Below, piece after piece: positions 56,521 through 64,000 of a stretch of DNA of 64,000 bases. Numbering within the stretch: the first letter of the stretch is position 1; each line of letters begins with the position of its first letter. A model generated the notes under the pieces. It saw only the letters and a program-made list of their open reading frames with translations. It had not been told where the DNA came from and did no database searches. This DNA comes from Gracilimonas sp. GTDB taxonomy: Bacteria > Bacteroidota > Rhodothermia > Balneolales > Balneolaceae. A program made the translations under genes and the position numbers. Location: NCBI GenBank assembly GCA_022450045.1, contig JAKURD010000004.1, forward strand, positions 1 through 64,000, in the 5' to 3' direction.

Positions 56521-57408
56521 ATGTCAGTTATTTTCATTTTTATTGATGGTGTGGGATTGGGTGAAGATGAATCTTCAAATCCATTTTCTGAAAATCGTTA
56601 TAAGTCGTTTGAGATCCTAACCAATGGATTTTTCAACGCTGATTCCAAACCGGTAGTCGAAAAAGAAAGGCTTTTCAAACCTATTGATGCCAACCTGGGT
56701 GTGGAAGGATTGCCCCAAAGCGGAACAGGTCAAACCGCACTTTTTACCGGACGGAATGCTGCCAGGGAAATAGGAAAGCATTTTGGTCCCTTTCCGCATT
56801 CCGGCATCAAGCCATTTTTAAAAAAAGAAAGTGTGTTCCATGTGGTTAAGGAAGCCGGAAAGAAACCATATTTTATGAATGCCTATCCACCGATCTTTTT
56901 TGAACATGCCAAAAAGAGAAACCGGTGGAGCTGCACTACCCTCATGACCAAGAGTGCCGGACTTAAATTGAACTCCACCAAAGAAGTTTTGAATGAATCT
57001 GCATTAACAGCTGAGATCGTCCAAAATGCCTGGCGCGAAAAATTAGGGATTGATATTCCAAAGATCACTCCAACAGATGCTGCCCAACGATTACTGAATG
57101 TAGTTCCTGATCACGATCTGATACTGTACGAATATTATCTCACCGACAAAGCCGGGCATAAACAAAAACACGAAAATGCTGAACGTGTGTTAAAACCATT
57201 GGATGAATTTCTGCTATACATCATAAAAAACAAAAGAAGCCGAGATACATTAGTCATAACCAGTGACCATGGCAACCTGGAAGACCTTTCAACCAAAACT
57301 CACACCCGAAATAAAGTGCCGCTGTTTGTATTAGGTGAATCGGTTCAGAATTTGGAAAAAGCTGAGAGCCTGACCGATGTTAAAGACGGGATAATTTCGT
57401 TTATTTAA
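56521..57408 (+). CDS. alkaline-phosphatase-superfamily metalloenzyme (phosphoglycerate-mutase-like)
   Basis: 295 aa. FIFIDGVGLGEDESSNPF (first metal ligand), LPQSGTGQTALFTGRNA (nucleophile Ser/Thr), and DTLVITSDHGNLEDLSTKTHTRNKVPL (second metal cluster: D/H, H) are the iPGM/alkaline-phosphatase superfamily motifs. At 295 aa it lacks the inserted domain of the 510-aa cofactor-independent mutases, so I call it a phosphomutase/phosphatase-like enzyme without a substrate. Probably single. Confidence 0.82.
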   Translation: MSVIFIFIDGVGLGEDESSNPFSENRYKSFEILTNGFFNADSKPVVEKERLFKPIDANLGVEGLPQSGTGQTALFTGRNAAREIGKHFGPFPHSGIKPFLKKESVFHVVKEAGKKPYFMNAYPPIFFEHAKKRNRWSCTTLMTKSAGLKLNSTKEVLNESALTAEIVQNAWREKLGIDIPKITPTDAAQRLLNVVPDHDLILYEYYLTDKAGHKQKHENAERVLKPLDEFLLYIIKNKRSRDTLVITSDHGNLEDLSTKTHTRNKVPLFVLGESVQNLEKAESLTDVKDGIISFI

Positions 57409-57429
57409 GAAAGCTATTATTGGCAATGT

Positions 57430-57957
57430 ATGATTATAGACCTTCTGAAAACAGTGTGTACTGAGTTGGAGCAAAAGGATATCGAATATATGCTATCCGG
57501 AAGCCTGGCAATGAATATTTATACCGTGCCAAGGATGACAAGAGATATTGATATCGTTATCAATATTAAAGTATCAGATATTGAAAAGTTCAAAGAGATC
57601 TTTAAAGAGGGATTTTACATTTATGAAGAAGGCCTTGAAGATGAAATAAAAAATAGAAGGATGTTTAATGTTATAGACAATGATTCAGGATTTAAGATCG
57701 ACTTTATTGTAAGAAAGAATACGGAGTTCCATCGAAATGAATTTGAAAGACGAGAAAGGAAGTCTGCTTTTGGATTTAATCCTTGGGTTGTATCAGTTGA
57801 AGACTTAATTATTTCTAAATTAAAATGGATACAGAACTTGAAAAGTGATACTCAAATTTCCGATATAGAAAATTTATTATCAGTTCCTGAAATTGATCAG
57901 AAATACATAAAAAAATGGTGCAAAAAATTAAGACTAAATACTTATGAACTGATATGA
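57430..57957 (+). CDS. nucleotidyltransferase-fold protein (NTase of a two-gene module)
   Basis: 175 aa. Classical NTase motif YMLSGSLAMNIYTVPRMTRDIDIVI: GS at 24-25 and the DxD pair D39/D41. Later SGFKIDFIVRKNTEFHRNEFERR and EDLIISKLKW fit a group of stand-alone NTases. Its ATG starts 22 bases after the upstream stop; it overlaps the next gene (ATGA). This pairing recalls known NTase-partner modules and TA-like systems, but no activity can be inferred. Codon use is AT-richer than the neighbours. Confidence 0.78.
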   Translation: MIIDLLKTVCTELEQKDIEYMLSGSLAMNIYTVPRMTRDIDIVINIKVSDIEKFKEIFKEGFYIYEEGLEDEIKNRRMFNVIDNDSGFKIDFIVRKNTEFHRNEFERRERKSAFGFNPWVVSVEDLIISKLKWIQNLKSDTQISDIENLLSVPEIDQKYIKKWCKKLRLNTYELI

Positions 57958-58208
57958 AAGACACTCCGCAAGACATATTGGATATTCAAAGGGAAATCAT
58001 TCACTCTAAAACGGATGAAGAGAGATCATTGATGGGTGCTGAAATGGTGGATTCCGTTTATGAAATGATTAGAAGCAGAATAAAAGAAGAAGGGCCGGAA
58101 TTATCGGAAAAAGAAGTGACTGCAAAGGTATTTTTAAGATACTATCAAAAGGAATTTTCTAATAAACAAAAAGAACAAATTGCAGCCTTTTTAATAAATA
58201 CCAAGTAA
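57954..58208 (+). CDS. small companion protein of the NTase
   Basis: 84 aa, helical, charged: IHSKTDEERSLMGAEMVDSVYEMIRSRIKEEGPELSEKEVTAKVFLRYY. The layout (an EER motif, then a helix, then P-(E/D)-(L/M)-SE-(K/A)-E(V)) resembles the short partners found next to similar NTases in other phyla. Overlap of 4 bases with the NTase implies coupling. Could be an antitoxin-like or regulatory subunit; that is inference only. Confidence 0.65.
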   Translation: MKDTPQDILDIQREIIHSKTDEERSLMGAEMVDSVYEMIRSRIKEEGPELSEKEVTAKVFLRYYQKEFSNKQKEQIAAFLINTK

Positions 58209-59140
58209 AATCAGGTTTTTATTAAACTTAGATATGAAGAAGAAAATGATCTGCCTTATTTTAGGGATTTGTTTCACGGGAAGGGGCGGAAGTTTCAGCG
58301 CTTATTTCCAGGAGAAATGACTTTCCGGGTAACTTTTCTCACGTTGCACTTATCTATGTGGAAGAAGAAATCAATGAGCCATACCTGATCGAGGCTCATA
58401 TTAAACGCGGTGTGGCAATAGTGACGGCAGAGGAATATATAAATGACCGGAAGCTAAGGTTTATGGTTCTTCGTATAAGAAATGATCTTCCTGAAATAAA
58501 GGAGGATCCACTGCTTCCTCATAACGCTGCGAAGTTTATGTTTGAGGAGACACAAAAACGACACATCCCTTACGATTTTAAAATGACTTTTTTTGAACCC
58601 GAAGCAATGTTTTGCTCAGAAGTGGGTTCCTATGCGTATAAAGAATATGGCATTCAGCTTTGGCAATCAGAATCCACAATATCTTCATATGGAGTTGTGA
58701 CATTGTTAAACACTTTTGGTGTTGAAAACTTCGTCACTCAAATGCCCTCCGACCTGGAGTACGATCCACAATTAGCTGTGGTAGCTGAGTGGAGATATAT
58801 AAAAGCACTTTTTGAAGACCACCTTTATAATGTTGTGATTGATGCGATACTGGTATGTGCCAAAAATGGAGAAGAAATAGACCATAACGAATGGCTTCTA
58901 TCAACGGTTAGATTGGAAAAAGGATATAGCTATTTAATGAATTTAATTGGAAGAACAGACCCGGTTCCAGAAGGAATGAGTGCAATGCAGGCGGCAAAAA
59001 GCGAAGCATTTATAAGTAGGCATGAAGTATTGAAAGAAAAAGTAAGCACAAAAGCGGCTGAATTTTTAAAAATGAAGAATTACACTCCTCCATACTGGGA
59101 ATTGGTAAGAATGGCTGAAGAAACAACAGGATGCAAATAA
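58209..59140 (+). pseudogene. YiiX/NlpC-P60-like peptidase gene with a frameshift near its start
   Basis: The open part from 58358 (GTG) gives 260 aa with FCSEVGSYAYKEYG (catalytic Cys as in permuted NlpC/P60, YiiX type). The catalytic His segment, NFSHVALIYVE, lies upstream in the same frame (58331-58360), but this frame has no start codon: it is closed by TAG at 58262. Adding or removing one base in the AGGG run at 58263-58266 joins it to upstream frames (ENDLPYFR or MKKKMICLIL). A translated protein starting at 58358 would lack the His. Likely inactive, unless a start is used that I cannot see. Confidence 0.7.
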
Positions 59141-59142
59141 AT

Positions 59143-60021
59143 ATGAAAAAGAAAGTTCATTTAGTGCTCGGAAGCGGCGGTGCCAGGGGGATTGCCCATA
59201 TTGCCATAATTGAGGCACTTGAAAAAGCGGGATACGAGATTATAGAAGTGATCGGCTGTTCGATGGGGGCAGTAGTCGGAGGAATTTATGCCGCGGGGCA
59301 TCTGCCTGAATACAAAGAATGGATAACAGGCCTGTCCCGAAAAGGGGTGTTCGACCTGTTGGACTTTACCTTTACTAAACAGGGCTTTGTGAAAGGAGAA
59401 AAATTATTCGCCAGGCATGTAGAGGTAACGGGAAATGAAAATATTGAGGAATTTGAGATTCCGTTCACCGCAGTAGCAACCGATATGCGCCATCATGAAG
59501 AAGTACATTTTAAATCCGGAGATCTTTACAAGGCATTAAGAGCTTCGGTTTCCATTCCGGGGTTTTTTGTGCCCGTCGTGGAAGATGGAAGGGTGCTGGT
59601 TGATGGAGGGGTTCTTAACCCCCTGCCAATAAATCTGGTAGAAAAAGAAGAAGAAGCAATTATTGTAGCGGTTAATTTAAACGGGAAGCCCAATTCTAAA
59701 TACGATAAAAAGCCTGAACCCGACAAGCTGGAGGAAATGCAAAAATGGTTCGATAAAATCCTTCCGGATTCCATGAAATCAAGCAGAAAAAAGAAAGCCA
59801 AATCTGAGCTTCCGGCTGATGAAGATTCATTTTCCTTGATAGATTTGATGGACAGCAGCTTTAGCTTTACCCAAGATCGGCTCACCGAGCTTATGATAGA
59901 GCTGTATAAACCCGATCATGTTATTGAAATTCCTCGAAATACCTGTGGAGTTTTTGATTTTGATCAGGGAAATCGTGTATACGATATTGGCAGGGAAGCA
60001 TTTAACAAAGTTTTTGGTTAA
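59143..60021 (+). CDS. patatin-like phospholipase
   Basis: 292 aa. LVLGSGGARGIAHIAIIEAL (oxyanion glycines), IGCSMGAVVGG (nucleophile Ser in GxSxG, S40) and VLVDGGVLNPLPI (DGG, catalytic Asp) are complete, so an active lipid acyl hydrolase of the RssA/patatin type is likely. The C-terminal part is basic (SSRKKKAKSE). An ATG at 59131 gives 4 more residues but overlaps the upstream reading frame; I choose 59143. Confidence 0.9.
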   Translation: MKKKVHLVLGSGGARGIAHIAIIEALEKAGYEIIEVIGCSMGAVVGGIYAAGHLPEYKEWITGLSRKGVFDLLDFTFTKQGFVKGEKLFARHVEVTGNENIEEFEIPFTAVATDMRHHEEVHFKSGDLYKALRASVSIPGFFVPVVEDGRVLVDGGVLNPLPINLVEKEEEAIIVAVNLNGKPNSKYDKKPEPDKLEEMQKWFDKILPDSMKSSRKKKAKSELPADEDSFSLIDLMDSSFSFTQDRLTELMIELYKPDHVIEIPRNTCGVFDFDQGNRVYDIGREAFNKVFG

Positions 60022-60235
60022 TGGTTATTAGTTCTTGATATACACTAGCCCAAGCCTCCGCTTGTGCGGTGTTGAATTAGGAATATTACTTGGTCAATAA
60101 ATTCCCGGAGGGATGACCCAAAAATTGTTTTTGTTGAAATAGATGTCCAAGTGGATATATTTATATATCAATTAGAAATTAGGTTAACCAAATAACCATT
60201 ACACCAATAACGACTAACGAATAACTAAACACGCC

Positions 60236-61798
60236 ATGAACAGAGCAGAATTTACCAATCACATAAAAAACTTCAATGATTACTGGGATGTGGTCGTAAT
60301 TGGCGGCGGGGCTACTGGCTTAGGTGTTGGTGTGGATGCGGCCTCCCGTGGTTATAAAACACTGCTTTTAGAAATGCATGATTTCTCGAAAGGAACCTCC
60401 AGCCGAAGTACAAAACTGGTACACGGCGGAGTGCGGTATTTACAGCAAGGGGATGTTTCCCTGGTGATCGAAGCCCTGCACGAACGGGGGCTGCTGATTC
60501 AAAATGCACCTCATTTGGTGAGTCACCAGTCCTTTATTGTTCCAAGCTATGAATGGTGGAACGGTCCGTTTTATGGAGTGGGAATGAAAGTGTACGATGC
60601 CCTCGCCGGAAAATTGGGCATCAATAAATCGAAAAACCTTTCTAAAGAAAAAACACTGGAAAAAATCCCAACTCTGGAACCAGAAGGTTTGCGGGGCGGG
60701 GTAATCTATTATGATGGGCAATTTGATGATTCTCGTCTTTCCATCAACCTGGCGCAAACCATGTATGATCAGGGTGGATACCCCATGAACTATATGAAGG
60801 TGATGGGACTTGAGAAAAATGGGCAGGACCTTATTGAAGGAGTGAAAGTCCGGGATATGCTGAATGGTGATGATTATCAGGTAAACGCCCGCGTAGTGAT
60901 AAATGCCACGGGAATTTTCTCGGATGATATCCTGGAAATGGATGAAGAGGGTCATAAAAAGATCATCCAATATGCACAGGGAATTCACCTGGTGCTGGAC
61001 AAAGAATTTCTGCCCGGCGATTCGGCTATAATGGTACCCCATACGGAAGATGGGCGCGTTCTTTTTGCAGTACCTTGGCACGATAAAGTGATTATCGGAA
61101 CTACGGATACGCCCGTTGATAAAGCGACCTTGGAACCGGTTGCACAGGAAGAAGAGATCGAATTTGTGTTGCGGCACGCTGCCCAATATCTCACTAAAGA
61201 TCCTTCCCGAAAAGATGTGAAAAGCGTATTTGCAGGAATACGCCCGCTGGTAAAACCACCTGAAGCTAAAGACACCTCCGAGATCTCCCGAAGCCATCAC
61301 ATTCAGGTTTCTGAATCAGGACTGGTTACCATTGCCGGAGGAAAATGGACTACCTACCGGAAGATGGCTGAGGATACGGTAGATCAGGCGGCAATGGTAG
61401 CCGGATTGGATGTAAAGGAAACCCCCACCAAAGAACTCCGCATTCATGGATGGCTTAAAAATGTGGATCGTAAAGACCATTTATATGTGTACGGTTCAGA
61501 TAAAGTGGCGTTAAATAAACTGATCGAAGAGGAACCAAAGCTCGGCGAAAAACTGCACCCGGATCTCCCCTATCTGAAAGCAGAAGTAGTTTGGGCTGTC
61601 CGAAATGAAATGGCGCAGACCATTGAAGACATACTTTCGCGCAGAACCCGCGCCCTGCTGCTTGATGCCAAGGCCAGTGTGGAAATGGCTCCCGAAGTTG
61701 GCCGGTTGCTCGCCAAAGAATTTGGCAAAGACGAGGCCTGGGTGGAACAGGAAGTGAAGGAGTATAAGCAGGTAGCTAAGAATTATATACCGGAGTAA
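60236..61798 (+). CDS. glpD: FAD-dependent glycerol-3-phosphate dehydrogenase
   Basis: 520 aa. FAD-binding WDVVVIGGGATGLGVGVDAASRGYKTLLLE, SRSTKLVHGGVRYLQQGD, VINATGIFSDD and VKSVFAGIRPLVKPP, plus the C-terminal DAO_C domain (VEMAPEVGRLLAKEFG). It oxidises glycerol-3-phosphate to DHAP and passes electrons to quinone at the inner membrane. No glpF/glpK next to it. An IS element lies 111 bases downstream. Confidence 0.95.
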   Translation: MNRAEFTNHIKNFNDYWDVVVIGGGATGLGVGVDAASRGYKTLLLEMHDFSKGTSSRSTKLVHGGVRYLQQGDVSLVIEALHERGLLIQNAPHLVSHQSFIVPSYEWWNGPFYGVGMKVYDALAGKLGINKSKNLSKEKTLEKIPTLEPEGLRGGVIYYDGQFDDSRLSINLAQTMYDQGGYPMNYMKVMGLEKNGQDLIEGVKVRDMLNGDDYQVNARVVINATGIFSDDILEMDEEGHKKIIQYAQGIHLVLDKEFLPGDSAIMVPHTEDGRVLFAVPWHDKVIIGTTDTPVDKATLEPVAQEEEIEFVLRHAAQYLTKDPSRKDVKSVFAGIRPLVKPPEAKDTSEISRSHHIQVSESGLVTIAGGKWTTYRKMAEDTVDQAAMVAGLDVKETPTKELRIHGWLKNVDRKDHLYVYGSDKVALNKLIEEEPKLGEKLHPDLPYLKAEVVWAVRNEMAQTIEDILSRRTRALLLDAKASVEMAPEVGRLLAKEFGKDEAWVEQEVKEYKQVAKNYIPE

Positions 61799-61933
61799 CC
61801 GGAGGCGAATATCCAATAACCAACATCCAACATGGAATGATCAAGTAAAGACCACTTGGGCGGTGGATATTCCCTGATGGATATTGAATATTCTTTTCTT
61901 CCTTGTTGCGTCGTCCTGATTTTGGTTGACTCA

Positions 61934-62808
61934 TTATAGTACTTTTTTCTTGTAATAATTTTTCCATTTTCTTTGTAATGGTCCTGTTTTTGAGTGCGCC
62001 TGCTCAGGAGTTAATCTCTCAATACTACTGTGGGGACGAAGCTGGTTATAGAACTCGATATTTACCGGTATTTCTTTCATTGCCTGAGCCTTATTATAAT
62101 AACCTTCTTTGTAGTTCTCCATAAACTCATCTTTGAGCGTTAGGTTAATGCGTTCGGCTATTGGATTCTCCAGAGGATCACTGTTTTGTGTCATGCTTGG
62201 TTGAATTTTATGAATTGAGAGTACCTCAACGTAATCTCCACAACAATACTGAACACCGCGATCCGAGTGATGGATCAGTCCCTCCAATGCTCTTGTACTC
62301 TGATCGATAGCCATCTGCAGGGCTGCAATAGCCCAGCTGGCTTCCAGCGTCTGGCCAATGGCATATCCCACCACCTTTCTGGAATACATATCTGTAATTA
62401 AAAACAGATACAAAAAACACTGCTCCTGCTGACACCAAAAGAAAGTAATATCACTAACCCATATTTGGTTGGGCTCCTCAGGAAACATGTCTTCAATTAA
62501 ATTGGAAAATCGATGATAGTGATGGTAACTGTCGGTGGTTGCGCACGCCTGCTTTTGCGGCGAACAAGTAGACCATGTGCTCTCAACAGCCGAAAGAATT
62601 TGTCCCGGCCTATGCAGATCCCATGCAGGGCAAACTCCCCCTGCAAACTGGCAAAAAGGTTACGACCGCTATCTTTTTTCCAAATCACCCGTTTCCGGCG
62701 AATCAACTCCACAATTAAATACTCCTCAAAAGCCTTGGTTTCCACGCGGGCAATCGATGTATAATAGGCTTGTTTACTGTAGCCAAACACCCGGCAAGCA
62801 TCCTGCAC
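61934..62808 (-). pseudogene. IS3-family transposase orfB, frameshifted
   Basis: Two pieces. 62808-62497 holds the HTH_21 part (YSKQAYYTS, GRDKFFRLLRAHGLLVRRKSRRA); 62488-61934 holds the rve integrase core with Asp in IWVSDITFF, Asp in HHSDRGVQY and Glu in NPIAERINLTL, the DDE triad. Between them, a one-base slip joins RRA to TTDSYHHYHRFSNLIEDMFP in the second frame, confirming one original gene. Upstream of 62808 the same frame continues as QQLGKAFCV into orfA, as expected for programmed frameshifting. Confidence 0.85.
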
Positions 62809-62822
62809 GCAGAAGGCTTTCC

Positions 62823-63209
62823 CTAGCTGTTGTTTGCATCGGGCGATTGCTTGGCTCCAAACTTTTTCCGGATATCGATTCCAAGTTCCTCTTCGGCTAC
62901 CTCAACTACTTTTTGCCACAAATCGGCTCGCAACCGCTCGGCCTTCAGCTCTTGCTTCAAACGGGCGATCTCCGCAGCCTGCTTACTCTGTTTTCTTGTT
63001 TTTGCCAATTGACTGTGATCCTCAAAGACATGGCCTCCGCTTCGGTAATCTTTTACGCCGCTGAAGGCCTGCATCCAGTATAGAACGGTGCAGTTTCCTT
63101 TAATGGAATAGGCCCGACGGGCCTCCTCTTTGCTTAGGCTCCCCGAAAGCACATCCTGTACTACTTTCCACTTAAATGCTTCACTATAAATACCATTTTT
63201 TGCTGACAT
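62823..63209 (-). CDS. IS3-family transposase orfA
   Basis: 128 aa. N-terminal HTH (YSEAFKWKVVQDVLSGSLSKEEARRAYSI...) and a leucine-zipper-like coiled coil (AEIARLKQELKAERLRADLWQKVVEVAEEELGIDIRKK), the OrfA plan. Binds the IS ends; normally fused to OrfB by -1 frameshifting. Confidence 0.9.
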   Translation of the reverse strand: MSAKNGIYSEAFKWKVVQDVLSGSLSKEEARRAYSIKGNCTVLYWMQAFSGVKDYRSGGHVFEDHSQLAKTRKQSKQAAEIARLKQELKAERLRADLWQKVVEVAEEELGIDIRKKFGAKQSPDANNS

Positions 63210-63272
63210 GTTGTTATCCTGTTTTCCGTTGACGTTTTATATGCAAATTCGTCAACCTATTTCAGGACGACA

Positions 63273-63545
63273 CATGTTGCTACCAACGCCCCTATCTTCC
63301 CGAAAGCTTTCGGGACAGAGCTAAATCCTGTCTCTCTCCAAAGAGAGACAGGCTCTTTTTGGCTTAAACAATTTAAACCTGCTTATAATACATATAGATA
63401 TGCTCCGAAGCCTGTGCCCCTTTGGAGGGACAGCATGTGCAGCTCGCTGCGTCTTGTGGGGAGGAGCGTCACTCAATTTCTATAACGAAAAGATAAATTC
63501 ATTTCTTTCTTATCTTTGGTTCAAAACCCATTTCACAAAATCTAC
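63273..63545. other. gene-free region right of the IS element
   Basis: Contains two hairpins: CCCGAAAGCTTTCGGG (near 63298) and CCTGTCTCTC...GAGAGACAGG followed by CTCTTTTT (63328-63360), possibly a terminator. TATCTTTG at 63511 resembles a Bacteroidota -7 element for the following gene. Nothing else is seen. Confidence 0.6.
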
Positions 63546-64000
63546 ATGACTACTGACGAATCCATTCGCGCCCGCAAAACCCTGAAGCTCAGGGGAGATC
63601 CTGAAAGTCCGCTTCCAGTGACAAAGGGTGAAAAATTCAAACAGACCCTAAAAGAACTCATCGAGCTGGCAGGGAAGGCTCCCTTTCATTATGAAAGCAG
63701 TGAAGATCAAAGAAAAGGTGCATTAAAAGGAATAGAACCCTGGCGCTTTCATGTACTGGATGGGAAAAATTGCCGTTCGTTTCTTGGATCTTTGAATCAG
63801 GAGATACCGATGAAGGCCCCGGAAGGCATCCGGCAAATGCTGGCTGCTGCGGATGCGTTGATACTGGCTACGTGGCTGCCGGAACGAAGTCAAAAGTTGT
63901 CCCGCAGATTTCATCCTAACCTGAAAAATATGGAGCATATTGCGGCTACCGGCGCAGCAATAGAAAACCTCTTGCTTGCGGCAACTTCAAGAAGGATCAA
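63546..64000 (+). CDS. nitroreductase-family protein, 3' part outside the window
   Basis: At least 151 aa: TTDESIRARKTLKLRGDPESPL at the start, WRFHVLDGKNCRSFLG and a later AAADALILATWLPE and EHIAATGAAIENLLLAA, typical of FMN-dependent nitroreductases (flavin-contact segments). No stop is reached before the end of the window. The N-terminal half is longer than in NfsB-type enzymes. Substrate unknown. Confidence 0.78.
   Translation, partial: MTTDESIRARKTLKLRGDPESPLPVTKGEKFKQTLKELIELAGKAPFHYESSEDQRKGALKGIEPWRFHVLDGKNCRSFLGSLNQEIPMKAPEGIRQMLAAADALILATWLPERSQKLSRRFHPNLKNMEHIAATGAAIENLLLAATSRRI

Larger units (their letters stand above)
61909..63272 (-). mobile_element. IS3-family insertion sequence (decayed)
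   Basis: About 1.36 kb. Terminal inverted repeats: GTCGTCCTGATTTTGGTTGAC at the left and its partner, GTCAACCTATTTCAGGACGAC, at the right (about 18 of 21 complementary). It contains orfA and orfB in the standard IS3 order on the minus strand. No clean target duplication could be identified. orfB is frameshifted, so it is not autonomous. Confidence 0.85.

Noticed and set aside
57430..60021. CBASS-like system (nucleotidyltransferase plus patatin effector)
   Set aside because: The NTase lacks the size and features of CD-NTases, and the patatin is of the RssA type found as a housekeeping gene. Between them lies a broken YiiX-like gene, not a CBASS component.
60440..61300. 286-codon open frame opposite glpD
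   Set aside because: Antisense shadow of a conserved FAD enzyme with Phe/His-rich composition.
61799..61908. Repeated ATATCCA/GGATAT words after glpD as a CRISPR-like or tandem array
   Set aside because: The words are short, irregular and without spacers; they look like chance or decayed sequence.
61934..62488. Separate integrase gene
   Set aside because: Reading in the shifted frame shows it is the second half of a single IS3 orfB.

Overview
The window reads as a stretch of chromosome from a Gram-negative bacterium of the Bacteroidota/Rhodothermota/Balneolota group, perhaps a marine Balneola- or Gracilimonas-like species. The support is a C-terminal type IX secretion sorting domain (in a broken gene), a TTG-N20-TATCTTTG promoter before rpmB that fits the Bacteroidota pattern, the rpmB-rpmG-DUF4295 cluster, DUF2911 and PD40/outer-membrane-barrel proteins, and moderate GC content. 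The species cannot be fixed from sequence reading alone.

Layout. 1-21.4 kb: mixed envelope and metabolic genes, namely a secreted M14 carboxypeptidase, an Nramp-like transporter without the usual metal-site motifs, a three-gene run of hemolysin III / metalloprotease-propeller-barrel protein / DUF2911 lipoprotein, uvrA, a TSGGSI-repeat protein, proline dehydrogenase, a membrane gluzincin-like protein followed by a barrel-M23 fusion, then nitroreductase, TlpA and VOC proteins. 21.4-31.7 kb: a lipoprotein, a broken T9SS-secreted protein, an E. coli-style chorismate mutase/prephenate dehydrogenase, uvrB, and a leftward run yqeY-cvpA-tyrS-xth, preceded by rpmB-rpmG-DUF4295. 32.2-40.6 kb: gyrB-gyrA, a terC remnant cut off by a mobile-looking repeat, a WYL regulator and mnmG-rsmG with two consensus parS sites. 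40.8-55.4 kb: tRNA-Asp, a glutathione peroxidase, an MBL hydrolase, a mannose-1-phosphate guanylyltransferase, a two-component system, a K+ channel, cstA, purM and a DinB-fold protein. 55.5-55.9 kb: an AT-rich gene-free region packed with DnaA-box-like 9-mers, the best candidate for oriC. 56-64 kb: dtd, a phosphomutase-like enzyme, a small nucleotidyltransferase with a companion protein, a frameshifted YiiX-like peptidase, a patatin, glpD, a decayed IS3-family element and a partial nitroreductase.

The gyrBA, mnmG-rsmG, parS and DnaA-box clusters together place the window close to the chromosomal replication origin. Two families of short intergenic repeats run through it. One (about 90-115 bp) is itself an imperfect inverted repeat. 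The other (about 180-220 bp) has 13-19 bp terminal inverted repeats of the form TAACGTnAGyTCGAkATAA around at least two unrelated cores and looks like a MITE family. Four protein genes are visibly broken: the T9SS protein, terC, the YiiX-like gene and the IS orfB.
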